DNA of 10,852 nucleotides from Acidimicrobiales bacterium (GTDB taxonomy: Bacteria; Actinomycetota; Acidimicrobiia; Acidimicrobiales; SZUA-35). The translations under genes and the position numbers were made by a program. This document shows, piece after piece, positions 1 through 5,625 of this stretch; within the stretch, counting starts at the first letter, position 1, and each line of letters begins with the position of its first letter. The notes beneath the pieces are model-generated. The model searched no databases and was not told where the DNA came from. It saw nothing but the letters and a program-made list of their open reading frames with translations. The stretch is from contig JAHECQ010000102.1 in the NCBI GenBank assembly GCA_024641625.1, positions 1-10,852 of the forward strand, read 5' to 3'.

Positions 1-186
1 ACTCCCTGCGGGCGTGCGCTGGCGGCGTCCTGGCCATCCCCGAGGTGAGTCAGTGCCGAGGTGTGCCGCCCAATCATACGCCCGCACACGCCCGCCACCC
101 GCCCTGTCGTCGAGCGGCGGAACGTCCGAGCCGACCGACGAGTTCGCCGATCGCGCTCCTCGTTGCTGACCAGCGTCTCGCCAGTG

Positions 187-200
187 GAACAGCGCTGTTC
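187..200. promoter_or_regulatory. Perfect 14-bp palindrome, candidate operator
   Basis: GAACAGCGCTGTTC is a perfect inverted repeat (two 7-base arms, no spacer). It ends one base before the TACTAT -10 box of the membrane-protein gene that starts at 213, so a dimeric regulator bound here would occlude the promoter. It resembles the actinobacterial LexA box (GAAC-N4-GTTC), but the half-sites are 6 bases apart instead of 4, so I do not call it an SOS box. The palindrome is seen directly; the operator role is inferred. Confidence 0.4.
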
Positions 201-212
201 TACTATCCGCGC
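201..212 (+). promoter_or_regulatory. -10 box TACTAT of a leaderless-type promoter
   Basis: TACTAT at 201-206 fits the actinobacterial TANNNT -10 pattern. It lies 6 bases before the ATG at 213, which would put the transcription start at or next to the A of that ATG. There is no purine-rich ribosome site in front of the ATG, in keeping with a leaderless mRNA. No convincing -35 box is seen. The position decides the start chosen for the downstream gene. Confidence 0.5.
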
Positions 213-1403
213 ATGACCGATGAAGCCGTCAACACCGCCGAATCCCGCAAACGCTCGGTTCCGGGATGGATGGCGGGAACGCTGATCGGGTTGGCCTCGG
301 TGGTGGCCATCGTGAGCGTGTTCTCGACATGGGTCAAGGTCCAGGCGCTGGACACCGAAGCCTGGGTTTCGCTGAGCGATCAGCTCCTCGACGAGCCCGA
401 GGTCCAGTCGGCGCTCGCGACGTACTTGGTGGACGAGATCTACCGGCAGCTCGACGTGGCCGGCGAGGTAGATGCGGCCATGCCCGACAATCTCAAGGGT
501 TTGGCTCCCCTGGTCGCCGCGTCGCTCCGCGGACCGGCCACGAGTGGGGTGGAGCGATTGATCGCTTCCGAACAGTTCCGCGCCGCCTGGATCATCGTGC
601 AACGTTCGGCGCACCAGGCACTGGTCAACATCCTACGTGACGAGACACGACAGGGCCTGTCGGCAGCCGATGGTGCTGTCACCCTCGAGCTCGGTGAGTT
701 GTTGCGCGTCGTCGGCAAGAACCTCGGACTGTCCGATGCACTACTCGATCGTCTGCCGGAAGATGCCGGACGAGTCACGGTGTTCGAGTCCGACCAGCTC
801 GCCGCCGCTCAGAAGGCCGTGCAGGTCCTCGATTTCCTGTCATGGTTCACGTTCCTGGTCGTCGTTGCCCTCTACGCAGCGGCGGTGTACATCGCAGCGG
901 ATCGCCACCGCGTCGTACTGCGAAACGTGGGGTTCAGTCTGGTCGGCGCCGGTGTGTTCGTGTTGATCGTTCGCGCCTTCGCCGTCCGAGTAGTCATCAG
1001 CACCATTGTCGCTCAGCCGGCCAACCGACCGCTGGCCAATGTCGCCGCCTACGTCGCGACCGGCCTCGTCCGGCAGATGGCCTGGTCGGGGATCTTGTAC
1101 GGCACCGTGATTGCGCTCTTCGCCACGTTGCTCGGTGGGCACCGATGGGCGACGTCCGCACGACGGCTGGTCGCACCGGTGTTCAACTCCTCGAACGGAG
1201 CGGTCGCGGCGGGCACGGCGATGCTCATCGTCCTCCTGCTGTGGTGGAGCCCAGGTCGTGCCTTCGATCGTTGGGTCACCGGGCTCACGCTGATCTCGCT
1301 CGTCATCGCCGCCATCGTCGTCCTGAGCCGAGCCACGCGGCGGGAGTTCCCGACGACGACGTTCGAAGAGGTCGTCGGCTCGTTCGGCCGAAAGCGTCGG
1401 TAG
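213..1403 (+). CDS. Actinobacterial multi-pass integral membrane protein of unknown function
   Basis: The protein has 396 residues. After a short charged N-terminus comes one membrane span (about 19-42). A predicted extracytoplasmic helical region follows (about 45-205), with the stretch LDTEAWVSLSDQLLDEPEV and a later LPEDAGRVTVFESDQL. Five further spans lie at roughly 208-229, 238-262, 289-309, 330-346 and 355-373, and the tail is basic. This layout (one TM, 'LDT..WV...LL..P.V' segment, C-terminal TM bundle) matches a family common in actinobacteria that is annotated only as integral membrane protein; no enzymatic or binding motif is visible. The ATG at 213 was chosen because TACTAT lies 6 bases upstream. 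The frame is open back to a GTG at 45, but that extension is Pro/Arg/His-rich and looks non-coding. It converges with the BrkB-family gene, with a 34-bp gap. Family recognition is fairly sure; function is unknown. Confidence 0.85.
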   Translation: MTDEAVNTAESRKRSVPGWMAGTLIGLASVVAIVSVFSTWVKVQALDTEAWVSLSDQLLDEPEVQSALATYLVDEIYRQLDVAGEVDAAMPDNLKGLAPLVAASLRGPATSGVERLIASEQFRAAWIIVQRSAHQALVNILRDETRQGLSAADGAVTLELGELLRVVGKNLGLSDALLDRLPEDAGRVTVFESDQLAAAQKAVQVLDFLSWFTFLVVVALYAAAVYIAADRHRVVLRNVGFSLVGAGVFVLIVRAFAVRVVISTIVAQPANRPLANVAAYVATGLVRQMAWSGILYGTVIALFATLLGGHRWATSARRLVAPVFNSSNGAVAAGTAMLIVLLLWWSPGRAFDRWVTGLTLISLVIAAIVVLSRATRREFPTTTFEEVVGSFGRKRR

Positions 1404-1426
1404 GGGGAACGGGAATCCGATCCTGA

Positions 1427-1447
1427 GGCCGGTCGACTCAACCGGTC
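1427..1447. terminator. Candidate hairpin between convergent genes
   Basis: GGCCGGT and ACCGGTC can pair over 7 positions (one G-T) around a 7-base loop that includes the stop codon of the BrkB-family gene. The hairpin sits in the gap between two convergent genes, 23 bases after the plus-strand stop. There is no T-tract, as is common in high-GC actinobacteria, so this is only a candidate bidirectional terminator. Confidence 0.3.
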
Positions 1448-2445
1448 CCACCGGCAACGTCGGAGTTGTCGAGGTCGAAGAATCGGGCGAAGGCCGGCCA
1501 TCTCGCCGGGATGAATCGCAACACGGGAAGACCGAACACCAGACTCGAGACGCTTCCGAAGCGCTCGAAGAGCACCGCGTTCACGGCAAAGGAGAAGGCT
1601 ATCACCCGGCCCACGATGAAGAACCAGCCCAGCGTGGCGATCGCCACCCCGACCGTGCCGTAGATCGACGACGCTCTGTTGATCTTGTCCGGCAGGTAAA
1701 GCTGCGTGATCGCCTGGAGACACGCCAATACCACCGCAACGATGGACGCACCTGGTAGCGCGGCACCGGGGTCGCGGGTCTCCCGTGGAAGCGTGACGTA
1801 CAACACGGACCAGAGCGCGACGTACATCGCAGCGACGGCAACGAACGAAACCGATGCCAAGGCCACGCCGCTCGCCGCTCGGATGCGATTGAGGATGGCC
1901 GAGACCAACGCAATCGCCACCACGATGCCGACCACGATGCCGACCACGCGAACGGGAATCTTCTGCTTCCCCCCGAGCCGCCACGAAAGGGCGCTCGACA
2001 ACACGAGTGCTCTCGTGAGTGAACGACCCGTGGTGGCGATGCCGAAGAGGCCACCGGCCACCGCCAGCCACGGCGTGGTTGCTCCTTGGGTGAACGCTTG
2101 ATCGATCTCGGTGGCCAGCGATCCCGAGAGACCGGCCTCGCCGGCCACGGATGCGACCCCCAGATGCTGCCCGACAAGGCCCATGCAGCCCACTGCGAAG
2201 AGCACGAGGGGGACGAAGAAGAGAAACAGGCGGAGTGACAGCGCGCTGCCGAGCAGGGTGCCGGCGGCACTCTTGTCGCGTTCGTAGATGTCCATGCCGA
2301 CATCGATGGCCGTGATCCGGTTGCGCAGGTCCTCGAACCATGTCGCTACACGTTCGGCGGTGCCCCGAGCCCACGCCGGCATCCAGGCCGACCCGGCGTC
2401 GGCCTCGAGAAGTTCCTCGCTGAGACTGCGCTCGTCCCGGGTCAC
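1438..2445 (-). CDS. YihY/BrkB family inner-membrane protein
   Basis: The protein has 335 residues. A hydrophilic N-terminus of about 60 residues precedes hydrophobic segments at roughly 64-92, 124-150, 164-186, 192-218, 229-250 and 260-293. Diagnostic for the YihY/BrkB (formerly 'RNase BN') family are the early LRLFLFFVPLVLF segment and the C-terminal SSIYGTVGVAIATLGWFFIV stretch, followed by AFSFAVNAVLFERFG. Members are membrane proteins of unsettled function; the old RNase BN name was an error and should not be used. The start is the GTG at 2445: its bases overlap the TGA of the upstream antiporter as GTGA, and residues from there on look genuine. A longer reading back to 2721 would be Arg/Asp-rich antisense-like sequence inside the antiporter. 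Translation is therefore probably coupled to the antiporter. A 12-bp tandem repeat encodes a VVGI repeat in one span. Confidence 0.87.
   Translation of the reverse strand: MTRDERSLSEELLEADAGSAWMPAWARGTAERVATWFEDLRNRITAIDVGMDIYERDKSAAGTLLGSALSLRLFLFFVPLVLFAVGCMGLVGQHLGVASVAGEAGLSGSLATEIDQAFTQGATTPWLAVAGGLFGIATTGRSLTRALVLSSALSWRLGGKQKIPVRVVGIVVGIVVAIALVSAILNRIRAASGVALASVSFVAVAAMYVALWSVLYVTLPRETRDPGAALPGASIVAVVLACLQAITQLYLPDKINRASSIYGTVGVAIATLGWFFIVGRVIAFSFAVNAVLFERFGSVSSLVFGLPVLRFIPARWPAFARFFDLDNSDVAGGTG
1921..1948. repeat. 12-bp tandem repeat inside the BrkB-family gene
   Basis: CACGATGCCGAC occurs twice in tandem, followed by CACG (2.3 copies). On the coding strand it gives the repeated VVGI run at about residues 167-176, within a membrane span. 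Loss or gain of a unit keeps frame but would change the helix by four residues. Confidence 0.6.
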
Positions 2446-3737
2446 GGTGTTTCCGCGGCCTGACGATGCCAGAGGCTTCGGCGAGATGGACCGATCGGTT
2501 CGTCCACACCGTGGGACTCGATGGTCAAGTCGGCCGAGCTGGAACGAAGCCACCGGACGTAGGCTTCGGTGAGCCTGGGCGCGGTCACGCCGTGGGCCAC
2601 CACGCTCAACAGGACGGTGACCGTCGCGACCTGGACGATCCGAGCGGTCCCCGGGAGGTTCGCCTCCTCGACGATCGTCAACATGAAGACGATGGTCGCC
2701 AGCCCGCGCGGCCCGAACCAACCGGCGAACGCCATGGTCGGTGGCGCGGCACCCGAGCCCAGGAGCGACACCGCGACCGGGATCATCCGCACGATCGTCA
2801 GGCTGAGCAGGGCGTAGACGACCGTCGAGACATCGAGATCCGGGATACCACTTCCGATCACGACTGCGCCGAACGCGAAGAACGTCACCGCGCTCAGGAG
2901 ACCACCGAGCTCCTCCATGAGGTGCGTGGTCGCATGTGCGGTCGCCGCGCCGAGGAACCGCCGGTAGAGAAGCCCCGCCACGAACGCTGCGATGAACCCA
3001 CTCCCGCCGAGCTCATCGGTCGTGGTGTAGGCGATCGCTGCTGCGGCGAGCGGGATGACTTGTCCCCATTGCTCGTCGAGCCACCCCCGACGGTTCGAAC
3101 TGGAGACCACGAGGCCGATCAACGCGGCAACAAGCACCCCGATGCCGACCGCTATGCCGACCTCCTTCAGCAGGTCAGCGATGATCCCGCCATCGAACCG
3201 GGGGGCTTGTTCGAGCTCGGCGAAGGCAACGGCGGCAAAGAGAAGGGGAACGCAGACCCCGTCGTTCAGACCACTCTCCACGTTGAGTCCCTGGCGAAGC
3301 TGCGACGGCAACCGACGGTCGGACACGACCGTTTGACCGAGCGCGGCATCGGTGGGAGCGAGGAGCACCGCCAGCACGACTGCTTCGAAGAGGCCGAGGC
3401 TCGGGAAGATCCAGATCGCCATCACCGAGCCGAGCACGATGGTGAGCGGCAACCCGATACCCAACAGGCGAGCCGGGAGGCCGGCCTCGCCCATGAGCGC
3501 TCGCGGGTCGAGAGCTGAAGCATCGGAGAAGAGCACCAGAGCGAGGGTCACTTCCGCCAGGAGCCGCACGTCGGCGGCGGAGAGCCCGGACCCGATCGTG
3601 TTCAACACCTCGCTGCCGAGCAGGTAGCCGGCGCCGACGAAGAGGATCGCCGGGGTGATGGCCGACCCGCGCACACGACCGGATACTGCTGCGAACACGA
3701 CGAGCGCAATCGAGACTTCGGTGATGCCCCAGCCCAT
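2442..3737 (-). CDS. CPA1 (NhaP-type) cation/proton antiporter
   Basis: The 431-residue, about 12-span membrane protein exchanges a monovalent cation (Na+ or K+) for H+ across the cytoplasmic membrane. CPA1 hallmarks are visible: LLAPTDAALG with the TD pair at 129-130, ESGLNDGVCVPL with the Asn158-Asp159 pair, GWFGPRGLATI at 339-349, and the C-terminal VVAHGVTAPRL. An ND rather than DD pair is typical of electroneutral CPA1 exchangers. There is no large C-terminal TrkA or cNMP domain, only a hydrophilic tail of about 35 residues. The ATG at 3737 has GAGGT 6 bases upstream (complement of 3744-3748), a good ribosome site. The stop overlaps the GTG of the BrkB-family gene as GTGA, so the two form a translationally coupled pair. 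The ion cannot be told from sequence. Family call is firm. Confidence 0.92.
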   Translation of the reverse strand: MGWGITEVSIALVVFAAVSGRVRGSAITPAILFVGAGYLLGSEVLNTIGSGLSAADVRLLAEVTLALVLFSDASALDPRALMGEAGLPARLLGIGLPLTIVLGSVMAIWIFPSLGLFEAVVLAVLLAPTDAALGQTVVSDRRLPSQLRQGLNVESGLNDGVCVPLLFAAVAFAELEQAPRFDGGIIADLLKEVGIAVGIGVLVAALIGLVVSSSNRRGWLDEQWGQVIPLAAAAIAYTTTDELGGSGFIAAFVAGLLYRRFLGAATAHATTHLMEELGGLLSAVTFFAFGAVVIGSGIPDLDVSTVVYALLSLTIVRMIPVAVSLLGSGAAPPTMAFAGWFGPRGLATIVFMLTIVEEANLPGTARIVQVATVTVLLSVVAHGVTAPRLTEAYVRWLRSSSADLTIESHGVDEPIGPSRRSLWHRQAAETP

Positions 3738-4024
3738 TGCTCGACCTCAGTTCATTCCCGCCCAGGGGCAGTCGTTCGGATTGTCATCTGACCTCGACTT
3801 CGAACTCGGTTGACCGGAACGTACAAGGTCCAGTGAGACTGGAGGATGATCCTCGATCAGGCCTTCCGAAACCCGGAGCTGACGTGATGCTAGCCAGGCG
3901 CCCCCGGTCGACAACTACTGCTGCCCAAGAGTTGGTGCCGACGGATGCAGTCGTGCGATTCGGGCACCCTCGAAGCCCACATCGCTGCATGACCGCCTCG
4001 GTGCGTCCCTCACGGTCGGGACGG
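3738..4024. other. 287-bp intergenic gap between AI-2E-family and antiporter genes
   Basis: Both flanking genes run on the minus strand. The gap holds a ribosome site for the antiporter and a possible minus-strand promoter (listed separately). A 68-codon minus-strand frame (3990-3784) has a GAGG in front, but only about half of its third positions are G or C, unlike the neighbours, and its Ser/Arg/Gly/Thr-rich product resembles nothing, so I treat the gap as non-coding. A weak inverted repeat (GTCCC at 4005-4009, GGGAC at 4018-4022) lies next to the AI-2E-family stop and could be a poor terminator. Confidence 0.5.
3887..3914 (-). promoter_or_regulatory. Possible promoter for the antiporter-BrkB pair
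   Basis: On the minus strand, TTGTCG (complement of 3909-3914) and TAGCAT (complement of 3887-3892) are 16 bases apart. They match 4 of 6 positions of TTGACA and the TANNNT pattern respectively. The leader would be about 140 bases. If real, the antiporter and BrkB genes can be expressed apart from the GlsB/AI-2E genes upstream. A second TANNNT (TACGTT, complement of 3818-3823) is nearer, without a -35 match. Confidence 0.25.
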
Positions 4025-5101
4025 TCACGCCGAACCCGGCACCACCCGATGTTCTCGAACCCGCTTGAGGATGCGGATGGTCATCGCGAGCACGGGCGAC
4101 GACAGGGACGCCCCGAGGAAGCCTGCGAGCAGCGCGCCCACGATCGTTGCCAGCAGCCCCACGATCGGGTGGAGTCCCAGCCGGTCGCGCGTCAGTTGCG
4201 TTGTCATGACGGTCTGAACGACGTTCTGCACGACCAAGATGACGACGAGCACGACCAGCGCCTTGGTCGTGTCCCCGGTTCCGAGCGCGACCAGACAGGC
4301 GAAGATGGCCGAGAAGATCGCTCCGAGATACGGCACGTAGGACGTCACGAACGTCACGAGGGCGACGGTGAACGCCAGCGGCAGTCCGAGCAGCAACATG
4401 GTGACACCGATCAACACTCCGGTGACGAGGCTCGTGAGCGTCAGGACTGCGAAACCTTGCCGGATCACGGAGGTGGCATCATCGATGATGCCACCGCCAA
4501 GGTCGGCATCGACGCCGAGGTGGCCGCCCACCCAGTGACGGAGCTGCACCCAATCGGTGAGGATGAAATACAGCAGGAACATGCCGAGGAAACAGCCGGC
4601 GAGGAAGGCCAGCGCACTCGAGAACACGCTCGTGAACCATGCTGCGACACCCGGGATCAGATCGATGCCGAACTGCTTCGCCTGATCGATGCGGTCGCTG
4701 GCACCGCCGAGGTCGACGTCCATGCTCTCGAGCCAATGGTCGATCTGATCCAACCCTGCGATGAGGAAGCGGCTGATCTCATTGCCTTGCTCGATGACGC
4801 CATGCACCGCGAGTGCGATGGCACCGACGATCGCTGCGAGGAGACCGAGCATCACCACCACTGCAGCGGCTGGTCTCGGTACCTTCCATCGTTGCATCGC
4901 ATCGACCGCCGGCGCCGCCAGCATGCCGATCACGGTGGCGATCACCAGCGGCACGACCAGGCCCGCGAGCGTGGCCAGTGTGGTGTACACGATCGAGCTG
5001 AGCGCCAACACTCCGATCGCCATCCAACTGGCTCGGCCCCATCGGTACAGGGTGGACTGGTTCGACCAACGGAACGATGGGGGCGTCAGTGGATCGGTCA
5101 C
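4025..5101 (-). CDS. AI-2E family transporter (PerM/TqsA-like membrane protein)
   Basis: The 358-residue polytopic protein belongs to the AI-2E transporter family (formerly UPF0118/PerM). N-terminal spans lie at about 25-66 and 77-100, followed by an amphipathic extracytoplasmic segment (about 103-150). A second bundle starts at about 153-182, with spans at about 217-239, 241-275 and 279-297. The family hallmarks are there: TSYVPYLGAIFSAI at 253-266 and LGLHPIVGLLATIVGALLAG at 308-327, then a final span. Members range from an autoinducer-2 exporter to Na+/H+ exchangers, so the name does not establish quorum-signal transport; no LuxS is in the window. The start is a GTG at 5101 with only a weak GGAA upstream. 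The 76 bp between it and the GlsB-type gene contain no TA dinucleotide on the strand shown, hence no TANNNT box, so it is probably co-transcribed with that gene. Confidence 0.88.
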   Translation of the reverse strand: MTDPLTPPSFRWSNQSTLYRWGRASWMAIGVLALSSIVYTTLATLAGLVVPLVIATVIGMLAAPAVDAMQRWKVPRPAAAVVVMLGLLAAIVGAIALAVHGVIEQGNEISRFLIAGLDQIDHWLESMDVDLGGASDRIDQAKQFGIDLIPGVAAWFTSVFSSALAFLAGCFLGMFLLYFILTDWVQLRHWVGGHLGVDADLGGGIIDDATSVIRQGFAVLTLTSLVTGVLIGVTMLLLGLPLAFTVALVTFVTSYVPYLGAIFSAIFACLVALGTGDTTKALVVLVVILVVQNVVQTVMTTQLTRDRLGLHPIVGLLATIVGALLAGFLGASLSSPVLAMTIRILKRVREHRVVPGSA

Positions 5102-5177
5102 GATCAGTCGTTCCGAACCGCCACGCGACGACGAACGAACGGGGCGACGTTCCGAGGCACGGCCGACCGCCGGCCGA

Positions 5178-5459
5178 TCATCGACGAGATGCGGGGCCGC
5201 CGGTGGAGCGACCCTCGCCGAAATGCCGCCAGACGGCGCTGATGAGCACAGCCCCGACGATCGAACCGATCACACCGCTCGGACGGAGCGACAGGCCGTC
5301 ACCTGCGAACAGGCTGGCCAGCAAACCCCCCACGAATGAACCGGCGAGACCGGCCACCAGGGCCATGCCCCAGTCCACGCCGCTATTCGACCGGCCGAGC
5401 AGCAGCTGCGCTGCTGCGCCGATCAACATTCCGAACAGCAGGATTCCGATAATCAGCAC
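5178..5459 (-). CDS. GlsB/YeaQ/YmgE family small stress-response membrane protein
   Basis: The protein has 93 residues and three hydrophobic segments (about 2-21, 29-53 and 61-77), with Gly-rich helices. The C-terminal SGVIGSIVGAVLISAVW is typical of the transglycosylase-associated (Transgly_assoc) family, to which GlsB, YeaQ and YmgE belong. Family members are about 80-95 residues and are often induced by stress or cell-envelope damage; their molecular role is unclear. The tail after residue 80 is hydrophilic (GEGRSTGGPASRR). The start is a GTG: TAGCCT lies 6 bases upstream on the minus strand and no Shine-Dalgarno is present, so a leaderless mRNA is likely. It is the promoter-proximal gene of the minus-strand membrane cluster and is divergent from the SulP operon. 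Confidence 0.82.
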   Translation of the reverse strand: MLIIGILLFGMLIGAAAQLLLGRSNSGVDWGMALVAGLAGSFVGGLLASLFAGDGLSLRPSGVIGSIVGAVLISAVWRHFGEGRSTGGPASRR

Positions 5460-5471
5460 GGGGTGAGGCTA
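5460..5471 (-). promoter_or_regulatory. -10 box TAGCCT of the GlsB-type gene (leaderless type)
   Basis: On the minus strand TAGCCT (complement of 5466-5471) is followed by six bases and then the GTG at 5459. The spacing puts the transcript start at or next to the GTG. The same hexamer is used in the divergent SulP promoter about 100 bp away. Confidence 0.45.
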
Positions 5472-5569
5472 ACGCCACCGTCAGCTCGCTCCGCAACCGG
5501 CCTCCACCCGATCGTCGGCTCCGGTCGGCGACCACTCGGGGGGTCGATCGATTCCGCAGTCGGGCGATG

Positions 5570-5583
5570 TAGCCTCCGGTGTC
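5570..5583 (+). promoter_or_regulatory. -10 box TAGCCT of the SulP operon
   Basis: TAGCCT at 5570-5575 is followed by eight bases and an ATG at 5584. The expected transcript start (6-8 bases after the box) falls on or just before that ATG, which opens a 13-codon frame and not the SulP frame. No clear -35 is seen. The region 5472-5569 between the divergent boxes also contains GGTCGGCGACC (5523-5533, an inverted repeat with a one-base centre), which may or may not matter. Confidence 0.4.
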
Positions 5584-5625
5584 ATGAAGGCGACGGGCAG
5601 TCCGGGAGGCGATTCGACCCGATGA
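5584..5625 (+). CDS. Possible 13-codon leader ORF in front of the SulP gene
   Basis: ATG at 5584 opens a frame encoding MKATGSPGGDSTR. Its TGA overlaps the SulP ATG at 5622 as ATGA. A TAGCCT box 8 bases upstream suggests a leaderless mRNA starting here, so ribosomes would enter at this ORF and could pass to SulP by coupling. The peptide has no run of Cys or of another amino acid that would suggest attenuation. Overlap and spacing are seen directly; translation and regulation are inferred, and a 13-codon ORF can arise by chance. Confidence 0.35.
   Translation: MKATGSPGGDSTR

Noticed and set aside
187..200. SOS (LexA) box
   Set aside because: Half-sites GAAC/GTTC are right, but the spacing is 6 bases; the canonical actinobacterial box has 4. 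It is kept only as an unassigned palindrome.
45..212. N-terminal extension of the first gene to a GTG at 45
   Set aside because: The added residues are Pro/Arg/His-rich and would bury the TACTAT box and the palindrome inside the gene. The ATG at 213 fits the leaderless pattern.
1049..2509. 486-codon minus-strand open frame
   Set aside because: It overlaps the BrkB-family gene in another frame and runs antisense into the gene at 213. Its Arg/Gly/Ser/His-rich product is typical of a shadow frame.
2446..2721. N-terminal extension of the BrkB-family gene
   Set aside because: The 92 extra residues are Arg/Asp-rich, lie wholly inside the antiporter in another frame and lack BrkB features; the GTG in GTGA is the better start.
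2466..3518. 350-codon plus-strand open frame
   Set aside because: It is antisense to the antiporter, whose motifs are unambiguous; the product is highly charged and low in hydrophobic residues.
3784..3990. 68-codon minus-strand frame with a GAGG upstream
   Set aside because: Only about half of its third positions are G/C, unlike the flanking genes. The product has no domain, signal or membrane helix, so it was kept as non-coding gap.
3990..4027. Terminator after the AI-2E-family gene
   Set aside because: GTCCC/GGGAC has a 5-bp stem with an 8-base loop and no T-tract; outer arms TGACCG/CGGTCA overlap it awkwardly. It is too weak to list.
3737..5242. 501-codon plus-strand open frame
   Set aside because: It lies antisense to the AI-2E-family gene. 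Its product is packed with His, Asp, Glu, Gln and Arg, the expected mirror of hydrophobic Leu/Val/Ile/Ala codons in a high-GC genome, and it resembles no family.
5463..5621. N-terminal extension of the SulP gene
   Set aside because: The extra 53 residues do not look like SulP sequence and cover both divergent promoters; the ATG at 5622 has a ribosome site and is followed by typical SulP N-terminal sequence.
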